Counted from the first letter of the stretch, positions 7,222-14,079 are shown. The stretch is 20,120 bases of DNA from a virus (IMGVR_UViG_3300044911_001461:1-20120), one strand, 5' to 3'. Made by a program: numbers and translations. Notes: a model not told the origin generated them from the sequence alone.

Positions 7222-7248
7222 AAACCCCTACTGGTTAGGCAGGGGTTT
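7222..7248. terminator. Bidirectional terminator at the convergent junction
   Basis: AAACCCCT (7222-7229) pairs perfectly with AGGGGTTT (7241-7248) around an 11-nt loop. On the - strand the hairpin is followed by a run of T, making a strong terminator for the leftward accessory operon. On the + strand the downstream sequence is less T-rich, but the hairpin would still help end the late operon, whose last stop is at 7220. Confidence 0.8.
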
Positions 7249-7278
7249 GATACGATTTTACTCCGGTTTTGGTTGCGG

Positions 7279-7470
7279 TTAATCTTTATCCTCTCCAAGT
7301 ATATAAAAAACAAAAGCAAATAACATAGCAACAATCGTTTCGGGAATAAGTAAAGAAGAATCAGAAATACTCCATTTTAATTCTGCCATCCATAACCCGT
7401 AATTGTGTATTAACTGGAAAACAAGGAATGCCAAAAAGAACGCAAATATACTTTTAAATAATTTTTTCAT
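7279..7470 (-). CDS. Small two-helix membrane protein A
   Basis: 63 residues. A short basic N-terminus (MKKLFKS) leads into a hydrophobic segment (about 7-27), then a polar loop (about 28-42) and a second hydrophobic segment (about 43-58), ending with acidic GEDKD. No recognised family. It is the last gene of the leftward operon, 30 nt before the convergent terminator. Its ATGA start sits on a 24-nt sequence identical to the one that precedes membrane protein B (7731-7754), and the overall topology resembles B, so A and B look like diverged copies of one gene. Confidence 0.65.
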   Translation of the reverse strand: MKKLFKSIFAFFLAFLVFQLIHNYGLWMAELKWSISDSSLLIPETIVAMLFAFVFYILGEDKD

Positions 7471-7490
7471 AACTTACTTACTCCGGTTGT
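7467..7490 (-). pseudogene. 3'-end remnant of a copy of the 59-residue gene
   Basis: A 24-nt stretch identical to 7731-7754. At the second place it encodes the C-terminus TTGVSKL of a 59-residue protein, whose TGA overlaps the start of membrane protein B. Here the same seven codons and the overlapping stop are kept in front of membrane protein A, but the rest of the gene is missing: the sequence runs straight into the ghost of the + strand membrane gene at 7489. Seen directly; interpreted as one edge of a tandem duplication. Confidence 0.7.
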
Positions 7491-7524
7491 GGGTAATGCG
7501 TGGTTGAGAGTTGTTCTAAAATAA
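7489..7524 (+). pseudogene. C-terminal ghost of the CxxC membrane-protein gene
   Basis: Twelve codons that translate to VGNAWLRVVLK plus stop, exactly the last eleven residues and stop of the gene ending at 7220. The two DNA copies match at 27 of 36 positions by my hand count, and all nine differences are synonymous. A weaker match (Pro, then a hydrophobic residue) extends one or two codons further upstream. The copy has no start or upstream coding sequence. The fully synonymous pattern implies both copies were once under selection as protein, so this is a remnant of a paralogue or of a related phage's gene brought in by recombination. Confidence 0.75.
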
Positions 7525-7575
7525 AACATCCCCACATTAAGCAGGGCTGTCCTCTTTCGTTCCGGAGAAATCCGG

Positions 7576-7734
7576 TTAATCGCCTCCGTATCTTATGCTT
7601 GCTATTCCAGCAGATAACATTACCATACCAAAAAGTACGGTAATTTCGAATCCAACAGAATGGTAAAATCCAATCATTGAAACAGAAAAGAAAAAGGTTG
7701 TTGTCAATACATATTTTAATCTGTTTTTACTCAT
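7576..7734 (-). CDS. Small two-helix membrane protein B
   Basis: 52 residues, starting MSKNRLKYVLTTTFFFSVSM, then a short polar turn (GFYHSVGFE) and a second hydrophobic segment (about 31-46), ending IRYGGD. Its ATG overlaps the TGA of the upstream 59-residue gene (ATGA). Both A and B end with the same trinucleotide context (GAT TAA CC on the coding strand), have a basic N-terminus and two membrane segments, and share the same leader, so they are probably diverged paralogues. Function unknown. Confidence 0.65.
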   Translation of the reverse strand: MSKNRLKYVLTTTFFFSVSMIGFYHSVGFEITVLFGMVMLSAGIASIRYGGD

Positions 7735-7910
7735 AACTTACTTACTCCGGTTGTTCGTCCGGCAACGATAGTTCTTTGCAAATTATTATAGTGCATCAAC
7801 ACATTCCTTGCTGTATTAATTTCCGCATCGGTGCAGGTCGGCTTGTCCGCTTTGCCAAGTTTATGGCGGTGCAGGTTCATTAGTATGTCAACGGCTTTTT
7901 GGAGTTCCAT
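7731..7910 (-). CDS. 59-residue protein of unknown function
   Basis: The peptide begins MELQKAVDILMNLHRHKLGK, continues through CTDAEINTARNVLMHYN and ends RTTGVSKL. It looks like a small all-helical protein. It overlaps the previous gene by 31 nt at its start and the next by 4 nt at its end (ATGA), typical of the compressed accessory operon. A truncated copy of its 3' end exists at 7467-7490. Not recognised. Confidence 0.6.
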   Translation of the reverse strand: MELQKAVDILMNLHRHKLGKADKPTCTDAEINTARNVLMHYNNLQRTIVAGRTTGVSKL

Positions 7911-8224
7911 AAAATAGTATTTATTGCTTCTGTTAGAATTTTTGGTTCTGTTTTTTCGGCATACTCATCCCCAAGTCTCCATTTTTGGTGTGATTCCAAA
8001 ACTAATAATGCGTGGCTAAGCGACATTTTGTTTACTTGTTTTTCTAAAATTTCTTTTACTTCATGCCAGTATTTATAAGCATATTCACGCTCTAATGGCT
8101 GTAAGACTTGCAATAACGAATCGACTGTCCTAATTGAACATAGGACTGCTTCTTCGTAGTTGAGTGAAGTAATTGTTAATTGATAATCAACAATCATCTG
8201 AGATGCTTTTTCTTGTGGTATCAT
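7880..8224 (-). CDS. Accessory protein of unknown function, helical
   Basis: 114 residues, nearly all helical by pattern (LCSIRTVDSLLQVLQPLERE, then YWHEVKEILEKQVNKM). No catalytic motif, signal peptide or transmembrane segment. It starts in an ATGA overlap with the preceding gene and its 3' end overlaps the 59-residue gene. Context is a leftward string of phage accessory genes. Not recognised. Confidence 0.7.
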   Translation of the reverse strand: MIPQEKASQMIVDYQLTITSLNYEEAVLCSIRTVDSLLQVLQPLEREYAYKYWHEVKEILEKQVNKMSLSHALLVLESHQKWRLGDEYAEKTEPKILTEAINTILWNSKKPLTY

Positions 8225-8472
8225 TTGTTGCCTCCTTTGTATGTTTCATTGTAGTAATCATCAAAGTCATCATAGGCGCGCATAACATTCCATGCTCTAT
8301 TTTGACCAGCGTCTAAAGCAGAATCCCAAGTTTTGCCATGTTGATCCCGTTCCTTCTCTTTGCATATCGCATAAAGGAACATAACCGATTCCAACTTGTC
8401 TCCATCGTGTTCAAAATTGGACTTAATCTTATCAAAGAAATAGTCCACTGCTGTTTGTTGTTTATTTTCCAT
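8221..8472 (-). CDS. 'KQQT' small phage protein, copy 1
   Basis: 83 residues beginning MENKQQTAVDYFFDKIKSNF. The start is set at 8472 because this ATG overlaps the end of the next upstream gene by 11 nt and aligns with the start of its paralogue (MGSKQQTVVEWLWDKL). The C-terminal half contains a Trp/Tyr/Asp-rich segment (WNVMRAYDDFDDYYNETYKG). Small 'KQQTAVEWL' proteins are frequent in Bacteroidota phages and have no known function. Together with copy 2 it forms a tandem paralogue pair. Confidence 0.75.
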   Translation of the reverse strand: MENKQQTAVDYFFDKIKSNFEHDGDKLESVMFLYAICKEKERDQHGKTWDSALDAGQNRAWNVMRAYDDFDDYYNETYKGGNK

Positions 8473-8710
8473 AGGTTTGTTCGTAATATTGTTCAGATTC
8501 AATATATGGCACACCATTTATTTTCCATTTAGGAACGAATTCATTCCCTTTTATAAAGGCTTGCTCTATCTGCTCTCGGTTCATTTGGAGGGCTTCCTCA
8601 AAAACTTTTACTACATCGTGTTTCAGGTGATATCTAAGCTCACCTGTTTCTGTTTCTTCAAGAAGTTTATCCCAAAGCCACTCAACTACGGTTTGTTGTT
8701 TACTTCCCAT
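8462..8710 (-). CDS. 'KQQT' small phage protein, copy 2
   Basis: 82 residues. The N-terminal MGSKQQTVVEWLWDKLLEE matches the start of the adjacent gene, and the end of the protein (ESEQYYEQTYGK) also resembles the neighbour's (DDYYNETYKG), while the middle differs. Tandem duplication followed by divergence is the simplest explanation. It overlaps both neighbours (11 nt at its 3' end, 11 nt at its 5' end with the 39-residue gene). Function unknown. Confidence 0.75.
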   Translation of the reverse strand: MGSKQQTVVEWLWDKLLEETETGELRYHLKHDVVKVFEEALQMNREQIEQAFIKGNEFVPKWKINGVPYIESEQYYEQTYGK

Positions 8711-8819
8711 ACTTTACAATTCGTTCAACATAATATTCAGGCAAATTATACGCCTGAGCGAGTGCCGGTATGGTTATCCCCACCGAGTAAAATGCTTTGA
8801 TGTAGTCGTTCCGTTTCAT
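8700..8819 (-). CDS. 39-residue helix-turn-helix-like micro-protein
   Basis: The peptide starts MKRNDYIKAFYSVGITIPAL and continues AQAYNLPEYYVERIVKYGK. The segment 'yxxGitipaLAqaYnlpeyyVeriv' has the spacing of a resolvase- or sigma-4-type HTH: helix, Gly turn, Ala in helix 2, Val/Ile in the recognition helix. It starts in an ATGA overlap with the preceding gene and overlaps the following one. It could be a minimal DNA-binding protein; dimerisation would be needed to bind well. HTH reading is by eye. Confidence 0.65.
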   Translation of the reverse strand: MKRNDYIKAFYSVGITIPALAQAYNLPEYYVERIVKYGK

Positions 8820-9004
8820 AGGACAATCATCTCTTTGAAACTATCATCTGCCCCACTGATTCGGTTCTGCCAGAATTGAACAAACGCTTGCAGGTCTTGG
8901 TTGGGTCGGTTCTTGCTGAACCACCTCGCCAATCGTTCAAGGTCGTAGCCGGTGAATAGGTCGGCACTGACGAAGTATTCGGTGTTGTTAATCCAGATTG
9001 TCAT
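8816..9004 (-). CDS. Small accessory protein, unknown function
   Basis: 62 residues from the ATG at 9004, which overlaps the TGA of the preceding gene (ATGA). The peptide starts MTIWINNTEYFVSADLFTGY and then has a helix with WFSKNRPNQDLQAFVQFWQ. Rich in Trp and Phe for its size. An in-frame start at 9031 is rejected because it would add residues that merely re-read the end of the upstream gene. Not recognised. Confidence 0.65.
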   Translation of the reverse strand: MTIWINNTEYFVSADLFTGYDLERLARWFSKNRPNQDLQAFVQFWQNRISGADDSFKEMIVL

Positions 9005-9327
9005 GGTCGTGTTGTTTTGGATAATTTCCAATCAAGTCCGGTGGGGAGGGTGAAGTTAGATTCCAACCAGTCTAAATACCAATTGTTCCTATATTTTTTG
9101 AAACCACCCCAGTTACCCGTACCGTCATCATTAAAACAATGGCTATCCGCCCACTCAGGAGCATTACTCCAATCAACAGCGTATGGGTTCGGTTCGCAAC
9201 TATTCGGTTTTTCCGACAAGTTCGATTTGATTGGCATAGCAAAATAATCGGGGTGTACTAACCCTAATTCATTTTCAATTCGTTCAATTCTGAATTGAAG
9301 CCTGTTGATTTGTTCTTGTTTGTTCAT
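9001..9327 (-). CDS. DWSNAPEWA-domain protein, short paralogue
   Basis: 108 residues. A coiled-coil N-terminus (MNKQEQINRLQFRIERIENE) is followed by a C-terminal domain with NPYAVDWSNAPEWADSH, an acidic GTGNWGG turn and the ending TLPTGLDWKLSKTTRP. The same domain and the same last residues occur in the adjacent longer gene. 'DWS.APEWA..H..D..G.G.W' domains are common in Bacteroidota phages and have no assigned function. The start at 9327 is supported by its ATGA overlap with the upstream gene. Confidence 0.75.
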   Translation of the reverse strand: MNKQEQINRLQFRIERIENELGLVHPDYFAMPIKSNLSEKPNSCEPNPYAVDWSNAPEWADSHCFNDDGTGNWGGFKKYRNNWYLDWLESNFTLPTGLDWKLSKTTRP

Positions 9328-10058
9328 GGTCGTGTTGTTTTGCTTAATTTCCAATCTAATCCGGATGGGAGGGTGAAGCCGGATGGTGCGAAACAGCCGT
9401 TCCAAAAACAACCTCTCGTAACCCACCCTTTAAAATAGCCGCTTTTAGTCTCATCGTACATATGAAATTCCGCCCACTCAGGAGCATTTGACCAATCAAC
9501 GCTGTATGGGTTCGGTTCAGCCGTTACCGCTTCGTGTACGGCTACATGGTATTGTATTTTGCGAATGGGGCGGTAAAATGGTTTCCATTTATTATCAGGT
9601 GTTCCATATTCCCATACAAACCCCAATTCGGATTGGATTGGATTGTTGTAGACATTCATTAACTCCACCTTCACCCAATCTTCCGCTTGTTCCTCTGTGC
9701 AAAACTCGTAGCCATCTGGAAGTAGGTGGGTGCGGTCTGATTTCCATTCTTTATTGCTGTCTTTGCCGAATGGAATGATTCTGCCATCCATCCTGCGACA
9801 ATACGCCCAGTCTGAGGTGATGTAATTTTTCCCGAGCAAATAGTTCTTGGTCGTGTTGGATTTGTTCTCCCACACGCATTTGTACGGGGAAGAATTGAAG
9901 CCAAGGAACTTGATGAAGATTCGCTTGTGCCACTCTTCTAAGTCGTCAGATACCCAGACAACTTCGCCCGGTTCGGGGAAGTAAGTGTCGGCGTCTTTGA
10001 GTTTGTCCAACTCGGCTTGGAGTTGATTGATTTGGTTTTGGATTTCGTTTGGTGTCAT
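9324..10058 (-). CDS. DWSNAPEWA-domain protein, long paralogue
   Basis: 244 residues with three parts: a short coiled coil (MTPNEIQNQINQLQAELDKL), a unique middle of about 140 residues with many Trp/Tyr (about 22-165, including EVVWVSDDLEEWHKRIFIKF and DGYEFCTEEQAEDWVKVELM), and a C-terminal domain NPYSVDWSNAPEWAEFH ending TLPSGLDWKLSKTTRP. The last domain is nearly identical to that of the next gene downstream. The middle may bind a ligand or nucleic acid, but no catalytic motif is seen. Starts 7 nt after the upstream stop. Confidence 0.75.
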   Translation of the reverse strand: MTPNEIQNQINQLQAELDKLKDADTYFPEPGEVVWVSDDLEEWHKRIFIKFLGFNSSPYKCVWENKSNTTKNYLLGKNYITSDWAYCRRMDGRIIPFGKDSNKEWKSDRTHLLPDGYEFCTEEQAEDWVKVELMNVYNNPIQSELGFVWEYGTPDNKWKPFYRPIRKIQYHVAVHEAVTAEPNPYSVDWSNAPEWAEFHMYDETKSGYFKGWVTRGCFWNGCFAPSGFTLPSGLDWKLSKTTRP

Positions 10059-10065
10059 ATCTGGT

Positions 10066-10413
10066 TTAATTAGTTTCTTTCCTTATTGCCCACCCTGCCT
10101 CAATCGCTCCGAATGTGTCGATGTGGATAGACCATAGGTAGCGGAGGTATTTGGTAGCCATATCAATGACCTCCGTAGTGCTATCCCATATTTCATATAC
10201 ATTACCCAACTCCTCCTCCGTCATATCGTTCGGGTGGCGCAGGATGGGTTGAACTGATTTAAAGCCTTGTTCCGACTCGACTATGTCGTGAAATGTGCAA
10301 GTGCCATCTGAATAAACAGAGTGCATTTGTGCCGTAATTGTGCCATCTATAAGGCATTCCACCCCATACGGCAAATACGCACACAGGATTTCGAGTTTAG
10401 TTTGTTCGTTCAT
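10066..10413 (-). CDS. LPYG-type phage protein, unknown function
   Basis: 115 residues starting MNEQTKLEILCAYLPYGVEC, later SVQPILRHPNDMTEEELG. The combination of an N-terminal 'YLPYGl' and a central 'ILRp.sDlT.E' is one I recall from hypothetical proteins of Bacteroidota phages. No known role. A copy of the CCCGTATAAAG boundary sequence lies immediately upstream of its ATG (10414-10435). Confidence 0.7.
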   Translation of the reverse strand: MNEQTKLEILCAYLPYGVECLIDGTITAQMHSVYSDGTCTFHDIVESEQGFKSVQPILRHPNDMTEEELGNVYEIWDSTTEVIDMATKYLRYLWSIHIDTFGAIEAGWAIRKETN

Positions 10414-10435
10414 ATTACTTTATACGGGTTTGGTG
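10414..10435 (-). repeat. Gene-boundary repeat, copy A
   Basis: The whole 22-nt spacer between two genes. On the coding strand it contains AAACCCGTATAAAG followed by four nt (TAAT) and the ATG at 10413. The same core at the same distance from an ATG is found at 13049-13070, 13861-13881 and 14080-14100. May be a translation-start element or a recombination linker. Confidence 0.7.
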
Positions 10436-10696
10436 TTACTTTGTTACATTATTTACAAACTCATTCGCCTCAGCCATTGCCTGAATTATATCGGCAAGGG
10501 CGTTGATGTAGTCCGATACATTGTCCATGTAGTAAGTTTCAATTTCGAGCGTCCTGTTGGTAAATGAAAACTCGTTCCTTGTTGAGTTATACCATAGCAG
10601 ATACATCGGGTTGTTCTGATTCGATATTGACACGCCACAATTAATCGACCTGTTGTCGTCAATGCGGATGCCACTGGATAGGGTTTTAGTTGTCAT
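10436..10696 (-). CDS. Small protein of unknown function
   Basis: 86 residues: beta-rich N-terminal part (IRIDDNRSINCGVSIS, then MYLLWYNSTRNEFSFTNRT) and a C-terminal helix (DYINALADIIQAMAEANEFV). No membrane segment or recognised motif. Its ATG overlaps the TAA of the methyltransferase gene (TAATG), so it is translationally coupled to that gene, although its base composition is closer to the surrounding accessory genes. Confidence 0.7.
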   Translation of the reverse strand: MTTKTLSSGIRIDDNRSINCGVSISNQNNPMYLLWYNSTRNEFSFTNRTLEIETYYMDNVSDYINALADIIQAMAEANEFVNNVTK

Positions 10697-11676
10697 TAGA
10701 ATAGGGTTTGTTCTTGCGACTCTTTAAATCTTAATTTGGCATCTTTTAAATTTAAGACTGCCTGCTTAAAATAACTATCTTTTAATTCAATTCCAATCGC
10801 TTTTCTTCCAAGTGAAACAGGACTATAAACTTCTGACCCAACGCCCATAAAAGGAGTTAATACCAATTCATCCGGGTTGCTATATAACTCAACAATTCTG
10901 TCTATTACATCAAGTTGAAGCGGATGCACATGTTTTTCGTCGTCATCCTCTTTGCTGTCTTTGAACGGAAGAACATTATCGATTCTAATATCATCCCAGA
11001 CACTCGAAGCATATCTTTGCCAAATAAGGTGACTCATTTTGTTTTCTCTTGGGTCGCCTTTAAAGTTTTTCCACTTCTTTTTAAAGTCTGAATAATTTCC
11101 ATAAGTTTCAATATGAGCAGGAAGAAATGGCGTTTCTCCAAAATAATCTTTTAATCCAAATGGATGCGTTACAGGAACTTCGTTTTCTCCAGCCTTTGTA
11201 AATATTAAAACATAATCAGGCATAGCAGTAAAGCAACGGGTAGTATCTTCTACGATAAATTTGTGCATCAAAGACTGAACCATCGTTCTCATTCTTACTT
11301 TTAATGGCTCTTTCCATATTGTAATCCTGTTTCTATAATGAAATCCATGTTTTTCATGAATCTTAATAACTTCATGAGGAAAGTCCCATAGATAACATTT
11401 GTTATCGTGAATATCGGTGCAATGTACTGCTGTAATTCTTCCCGGCTTAGTTACTCTTGCAATTTCTTCCACAAGAAAGTCGTACTGCTGTAAAAATTGC
11501 TCTTTTGATTCACAGTTTGAAAAATCGTTTTCAGAACTTGAATAATTGTAAAGTCCTGCAAATGGGGGAGAATATACTGACAAGTCAATGCTCGAAGTTG
11601 GCAAAGTTGGCAATACATACATGCAATCTGAATTATAGAGTGCATAATTTTCTGTTACTACTTGGTCTTTTATCAT
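10696..11676 (-). CDS. DNA methyltransferase (SPPF type)
   Basis: 326 residues. The catalytic motif IV reads SPPF (36-39), the variant usually seen in N4-cytosine or some N6-adenine amino-methyltransferases. The AdoMet-binding motif I, TPFMGVGSE (274-282), comes after it, and HPLQL (251-255) resembles motif X. This order is that of the beta group. It transfers a methyl group from AdoMet to a DNA base; target sequence unknown. It lies 4 nt downstream of the helicase-like gene, and both are visibly richer in A and T than neighbours. Likely roles are protection of phage DNA from host restriction or, with the helicase, a modification system. A nuclease domain is not visible. Confidence 0.85.
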   Translation of the reverse strand: MIKDQVVTENYALYNSDCMYVLPTLPTSSIDLSVYSPPFAGLYNYSSSENDFSNCESKEQFLQQYDFLVEEIARVTKPGRITAVHCTDIHDNKCYLWDFPHEVIKIHEKHGFHYRNRITIWKEPLKVRMRTMVQSLMHKFIVEDTTRCFTAMPDYVLIFTKAGENEVPVTHPFGLKDYFGETPFLPAHIETYGNYSDFKKKWKNFKGDPRENKMSHLIWQRYASSVWDDIRIDNVLPFKDSKEDDDEKHVHPLQLDVIDRIVELYSNPDELVLTPFMGVGSEVYSPVSLGRKAIGIELKDSYFKQAVLNLKDAKLRFKESQEQTLF

Positions 11677-11680
11677 GGTT

Positions 11681-13048
11681 TTAATTTAAAAATGATGGAA
11701 GTTGAATTTCTTTGTTAAACTCTTTTTTCTGAATTTTAAAATCAGAATTTGTTTGCGATGTAAGGTTTTCAAACATTTGAATCGCTTTGTCTTTTTTTAT
11801 CATAAGGCTTTCCATAATTCTTGTCTGACCATCTGATAAAATCAAATCGACATATACATTTCTTTTCTGTCCGAATCTCCAAAATCTTCTTATCGCTTGG
11901 TAATATTGCTCATACGAGTATGTTGGAAAATATGTTGCATGGTTGCAATGTTGCCAATTCAATCCGAATGCGGTTATGGATGTCTTGGTTATTAGTTTTT
12001 TAATATCTCCTGAACTGAAAGCAAGAAGTATTTCTTCTTTTTCGTCTATGTTCATTTTCCCTTTTACTTCAACTGCATTTTTATCAAGTTGTAGGATTAA
12101 ACTTGCCTCATCGTTTAGGTTTACCCAATACACTGAGCAGTCGTGGTTTTTTGCTTTTTCATATGCCATTTCGCATCGCTCATGAATAGTCGCCCGTACT
12201 TCTGCTTTGATTTCAAAAAAGTTTTGTGCAGGAAAATTAAACATGGATGTTTGACCATTTATTGCAAGTGGTGTTTTATTTGGAATAACAGTTTCTTGCT
12301 CTATTAAGGCAGGCAAAATATGTAATTCATCTGAAAATCCTAAGTCGCTTGGTTTTCTCATGGATATACTCCAAGATGAAATCCATTGCCAAAATGAATT
12401 TTCGGCATGCGGTTTTAAATACATTTCATCTCCAGCCCTTCTGACATCTACCGCATTGTTATTCTTTTTGAAAAAACGAGAAATCATATCGGCATATCCC
12501 ATATATCCCAATGCCTCAGAACTTGTCCCTAATTCGATATAGTCGTTTGGTGATGGAGTTGCAGTAAAAAGATACCTATACTTAACTTTCTTTAAAAAAG
12601 AAGTTATCTGGGATTTTATTGCACCATCAAAGTTTTTTAAAATACTGCTTTCATCAAGAATGACACAATCAAAATCAGATGAATTAAAATGTTCTAATCT
12701 TTCGTAATTGCATACAACTATTTTGGTTTTATACTTCCCATCCTTAGAATATGAAATATCGTCTATTCCAAACTTTTCAGCCTCTTTCACAAATTGAAAA
12801 GCAACTGCCAACGGGCAAATAATCAATACAGACTTATTTGTTTCATTGACATAGTTTTTTGCAATAGTTAGTTCTATTATGGTTTTGCCAAGTCCTGTGT
12901 CAAGAAAAACAGCACATCTGCCTTTTTTTATAGCATATTGAGAAACATGCTTTTGATAATCAAACATTGAATCAGGAATGAAATTAGTATTTATACCAAA
13001 ATCTACTGACGAATGCTTTTTTCGTTCTAAAAATTCTGTGTAGTTCAT
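11681..13048 (-). CDS. SNF2/DEAD-like helicase
   Basis: 455 residues of superfamily 2. Walker A is DTGLGKT (50-56), motif II is DESS (132-135), motif III TATPSPND (162-169), and motif VI QAIRRFWRFGQ (384-394) is of SNF2/Rad54 character. A Q-like motif (FDYQKHVSQYA) precedes Walker A. ATP-driven translocation or remodelling of DNA is expected. It is smaller than typical SNF2 proteins and lacks an obvious nuclease. Immediate linkage with the methyltransferase suggests that they work together. The start at 13048 is preceded by a boundary repeat (13049-13070). Its DNA is notably A/T-rich, which suggests acquisition as a cassette. Confidence 0.85.
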   Translation of the reverse strand: MNYTEFLERKKHSSVDFGINTNFIPDSMFDYQKHVSQYAIKKGRCAVFLDTGLGKTIIELTIAKNYVNETNKSVLIICPLAVAFQFVKEAEKFGIDDISYSKDGKYKTKIVVCNYERLEHFNSSDFDCVILDESSILKNFDGAIKSQITSFLKKVKYRYLFTATPSPNDYIELGTSSEALGYMGYADMISRFFKKNNNAVDVRRAGDEMYLKPHAENSFWQWISSWSISMRKPSDLGFSDELHILPALIEQETVIPNKTPLAINGQTSMFNFPAQNFFEIKAEVRATIHERCEMAYEKAKNHDCSVYWVNLNDEASLILQLDKNAVEVKGKMNIDEKEEILLAFSSGDIKKLITKTSITAFGLNWQHCNHATYFPTYSYEQYYQAIRRFWRFGQKRNVYVDLILSDGQTRIMESLMIKKDKAIQMFENLTSQTNSDFKIQKKEFNKEIQLPSFLN

Positions 13049-13070
13049 GTGTCTTTATACGGTTTACAAG
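13049..13070 (-). repeat. Gene-boundary repeat, copy B
   Basis: The 22-nt spacer upstream of the helicase gene. On the coding strand it contains AAACCGTATAAAG, then ACAC, then ATG. It has one C fewer than copies A and D. With copy A it brackets the block of helicase, methyltransferase and the 86-residue gene. Confidence 0.7.
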
Positions 13071-13385
13071 TTAATTAGTTTCATTCCCATGTCTCTTTGC
13101 ATGTTCCAACTTAAACTGCCTGATGTGTTCGCAGTATATTTCGCATATTCCAGATTCCTGAGCGGTAATAACATCAATCAAAATATCATTCTCCCGTATG
13201 GAATAGTTCAGCATCGCCCGACTTTCAATGTAGCCGGAACGCCAAAACATCTCCATATCTCTCGATTTGTCACGGCTGATACTTGTACCTATCCATAGGC
13301 AGGATAATGCAACACAAAGCACCGCAAGGGCGAATGTGGCTATCTTGTATCCGAAGCGGTATGAGTATAAATTATTTCGATTCAT
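13071..13385 (-). CDS. Membrane-anchored small protein
   Basis: 104 residues. A basic N-terminus is followed by one hydrophobic segment (about 14-34, KIATFALAVLCVALSCLWIG), after which a soluble domain begins (SRDKSRDMEMFWRSGYIESR) that is charged and helical with a Cys pair near residues 81/85 (GICEIYC). The segment may be a signal anchor. The first 14 nt overlap the preceding gene. Function unknown; an envelope role such as exclusion of other phages is possible but unsupported. Confidence 0.65.
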   Translation of the reverse strand: MNRNNLYSYRFGYKIATFALAVLCVALSCLWIGTSISRDKSRDMEMFWRSGYIESRAMLNYSIRENDILIDVITAQESGICEIYCEHIRQFKLEHAKRHGNETN

Positions 13386-13860
13386 CTTGCACCTCCTTAT
13401 CTACAATTATCCCAATCCACCAGCCGTCTATTCCGGTATAATTCCGCTCGATATTATCAACCTTGAAGCAGGTATGCCCGTACTCGTTGCGGTATAGTTT
13501 GAATGCGTTATGCCCTTTATAGTCAAACTCGGTTTCCATTCTGAGCAGTTCGTCTATCTCCCATCCATCCCGAATCAACTCGGGCATGATAAGTTGAAAG
13601 AAGTATTGCCGGTCGGTGTAGTACGGCATAACGAACCAATCCCGATACACTTGTTTCGGAGTGATGATGCCTTGCCGAATTTCCAGAACCTCGCCTGACT
13701 TCAAGTTGTTGAGCAGGAACGAATGATACTGGTACGGATTGGCGTGGTCGATTAATGTTGGCTCAATGTAAGCCGTGCGACCATCGGGAATTTCGAACTG
13801 ATACAGCCAGTCTAAGTTAGTTTCTGGCGTCTCGGTGATAGTGGTGTTGAAAGGTGTCAT
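13372..13860 (-). CDS. Accessory protein of unknown function
   Basis: 162 residues, acidic and rich in Tyr/Trp. Segments visible: GRTAYIEPTLIDHANPYQYH (about 28-47), then VMPYYTDRQYFFQLIMPELI (about 76-95) and DGWWIGIIVDKEV near the end. Mixed alpha/beta; no catalytic motif I can name. Preceded by a boundary repeat and overlapping the next gene by 14 nt. Confidence 0.7.
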   Translation of the reverse strand: MTPFNTTITETPETNLDWLYQFEIPDGRTAYIEPTLIDHANPYQYHSFLLNNLKSGEVLEIRQGIITPKQVYRDWFVMPYYTDRQYFFQLIMPELIRDGWEIDELLRMETEFDYKGHNAFKLYRNEYGHTCFKVDNIERNYTGIDGWWIGIIVDKEVQDESK

Positions 13861-13881
13861 ATTGGTTTATACGGGGGTAGT
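13861..13881 (-). repeat. Gene-boundary repeat, copy C
   Basis: The 21-nt spacer before the 162-residue gene. On the coding strand it contains CCCCCGTATAAAC, then CAAT, then ATG. It differs from the others at the ends but keeps the CGTATAAA core and the spacing to the start codon. Confidence 0.65.
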
Positions 13882-14079
13882 TTAAAAAAGTTGTTCCGGA
13901 ATTTCAATATCAATATTATCAAGGATTTTATCGAGTGCCCTTACATTTCCTTCACAGGCAACTATTGCAGACAATACCACATCCTGAGTTTTTGGATTAA
14001 TCAATACTTGACGGCATTTGTCATCATCGAATTTCCCAACAATTACTATGTGTTTTAACTTCGGTTCTTTTTTTGCCAT
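13882..14079 (-). CDS. Small protein of unknown function
   Basis: 65 residues. Basic start (MAKKEPKLKHIVIVGKFDDD), then one beta-alpha-beta-like stretch (CRQVLINPKTQDVVLSAIVA) and an acidic helical end (DKILDNIDIEIPEQLF). No recognised motif. It is a single-gene cassette flanked by boundary-repeat copies C and D. Confidence 0.65.
   Translation of the reverse strand: MAKKEPKLKHIVIVGKFDDDKCRQVLINPKTQDVVLSAIVACEGNVRALDKILDNIDIEIPEQLF

Larger units (their letters stand above)
7258..7752. repeat. Three copies of an 11-nt direct repeat
   Basis: TTACTCCGGTT occurs at 7258-7268, 7478-7488 and 7742-7752. The last two belong to the longer 24-nt identity; the first lies between the terminator and the end of membrane protein A. 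They mark the edges of the duplicated units in this junction region and could have served as recombination points. Confidence 0.6.

Noticed and set aside
7443-7450. TATATTTG on the - strand as promoter of membrane protein A
   Set aside because: It lies inside the coding start of that gene, so it could not drive it.
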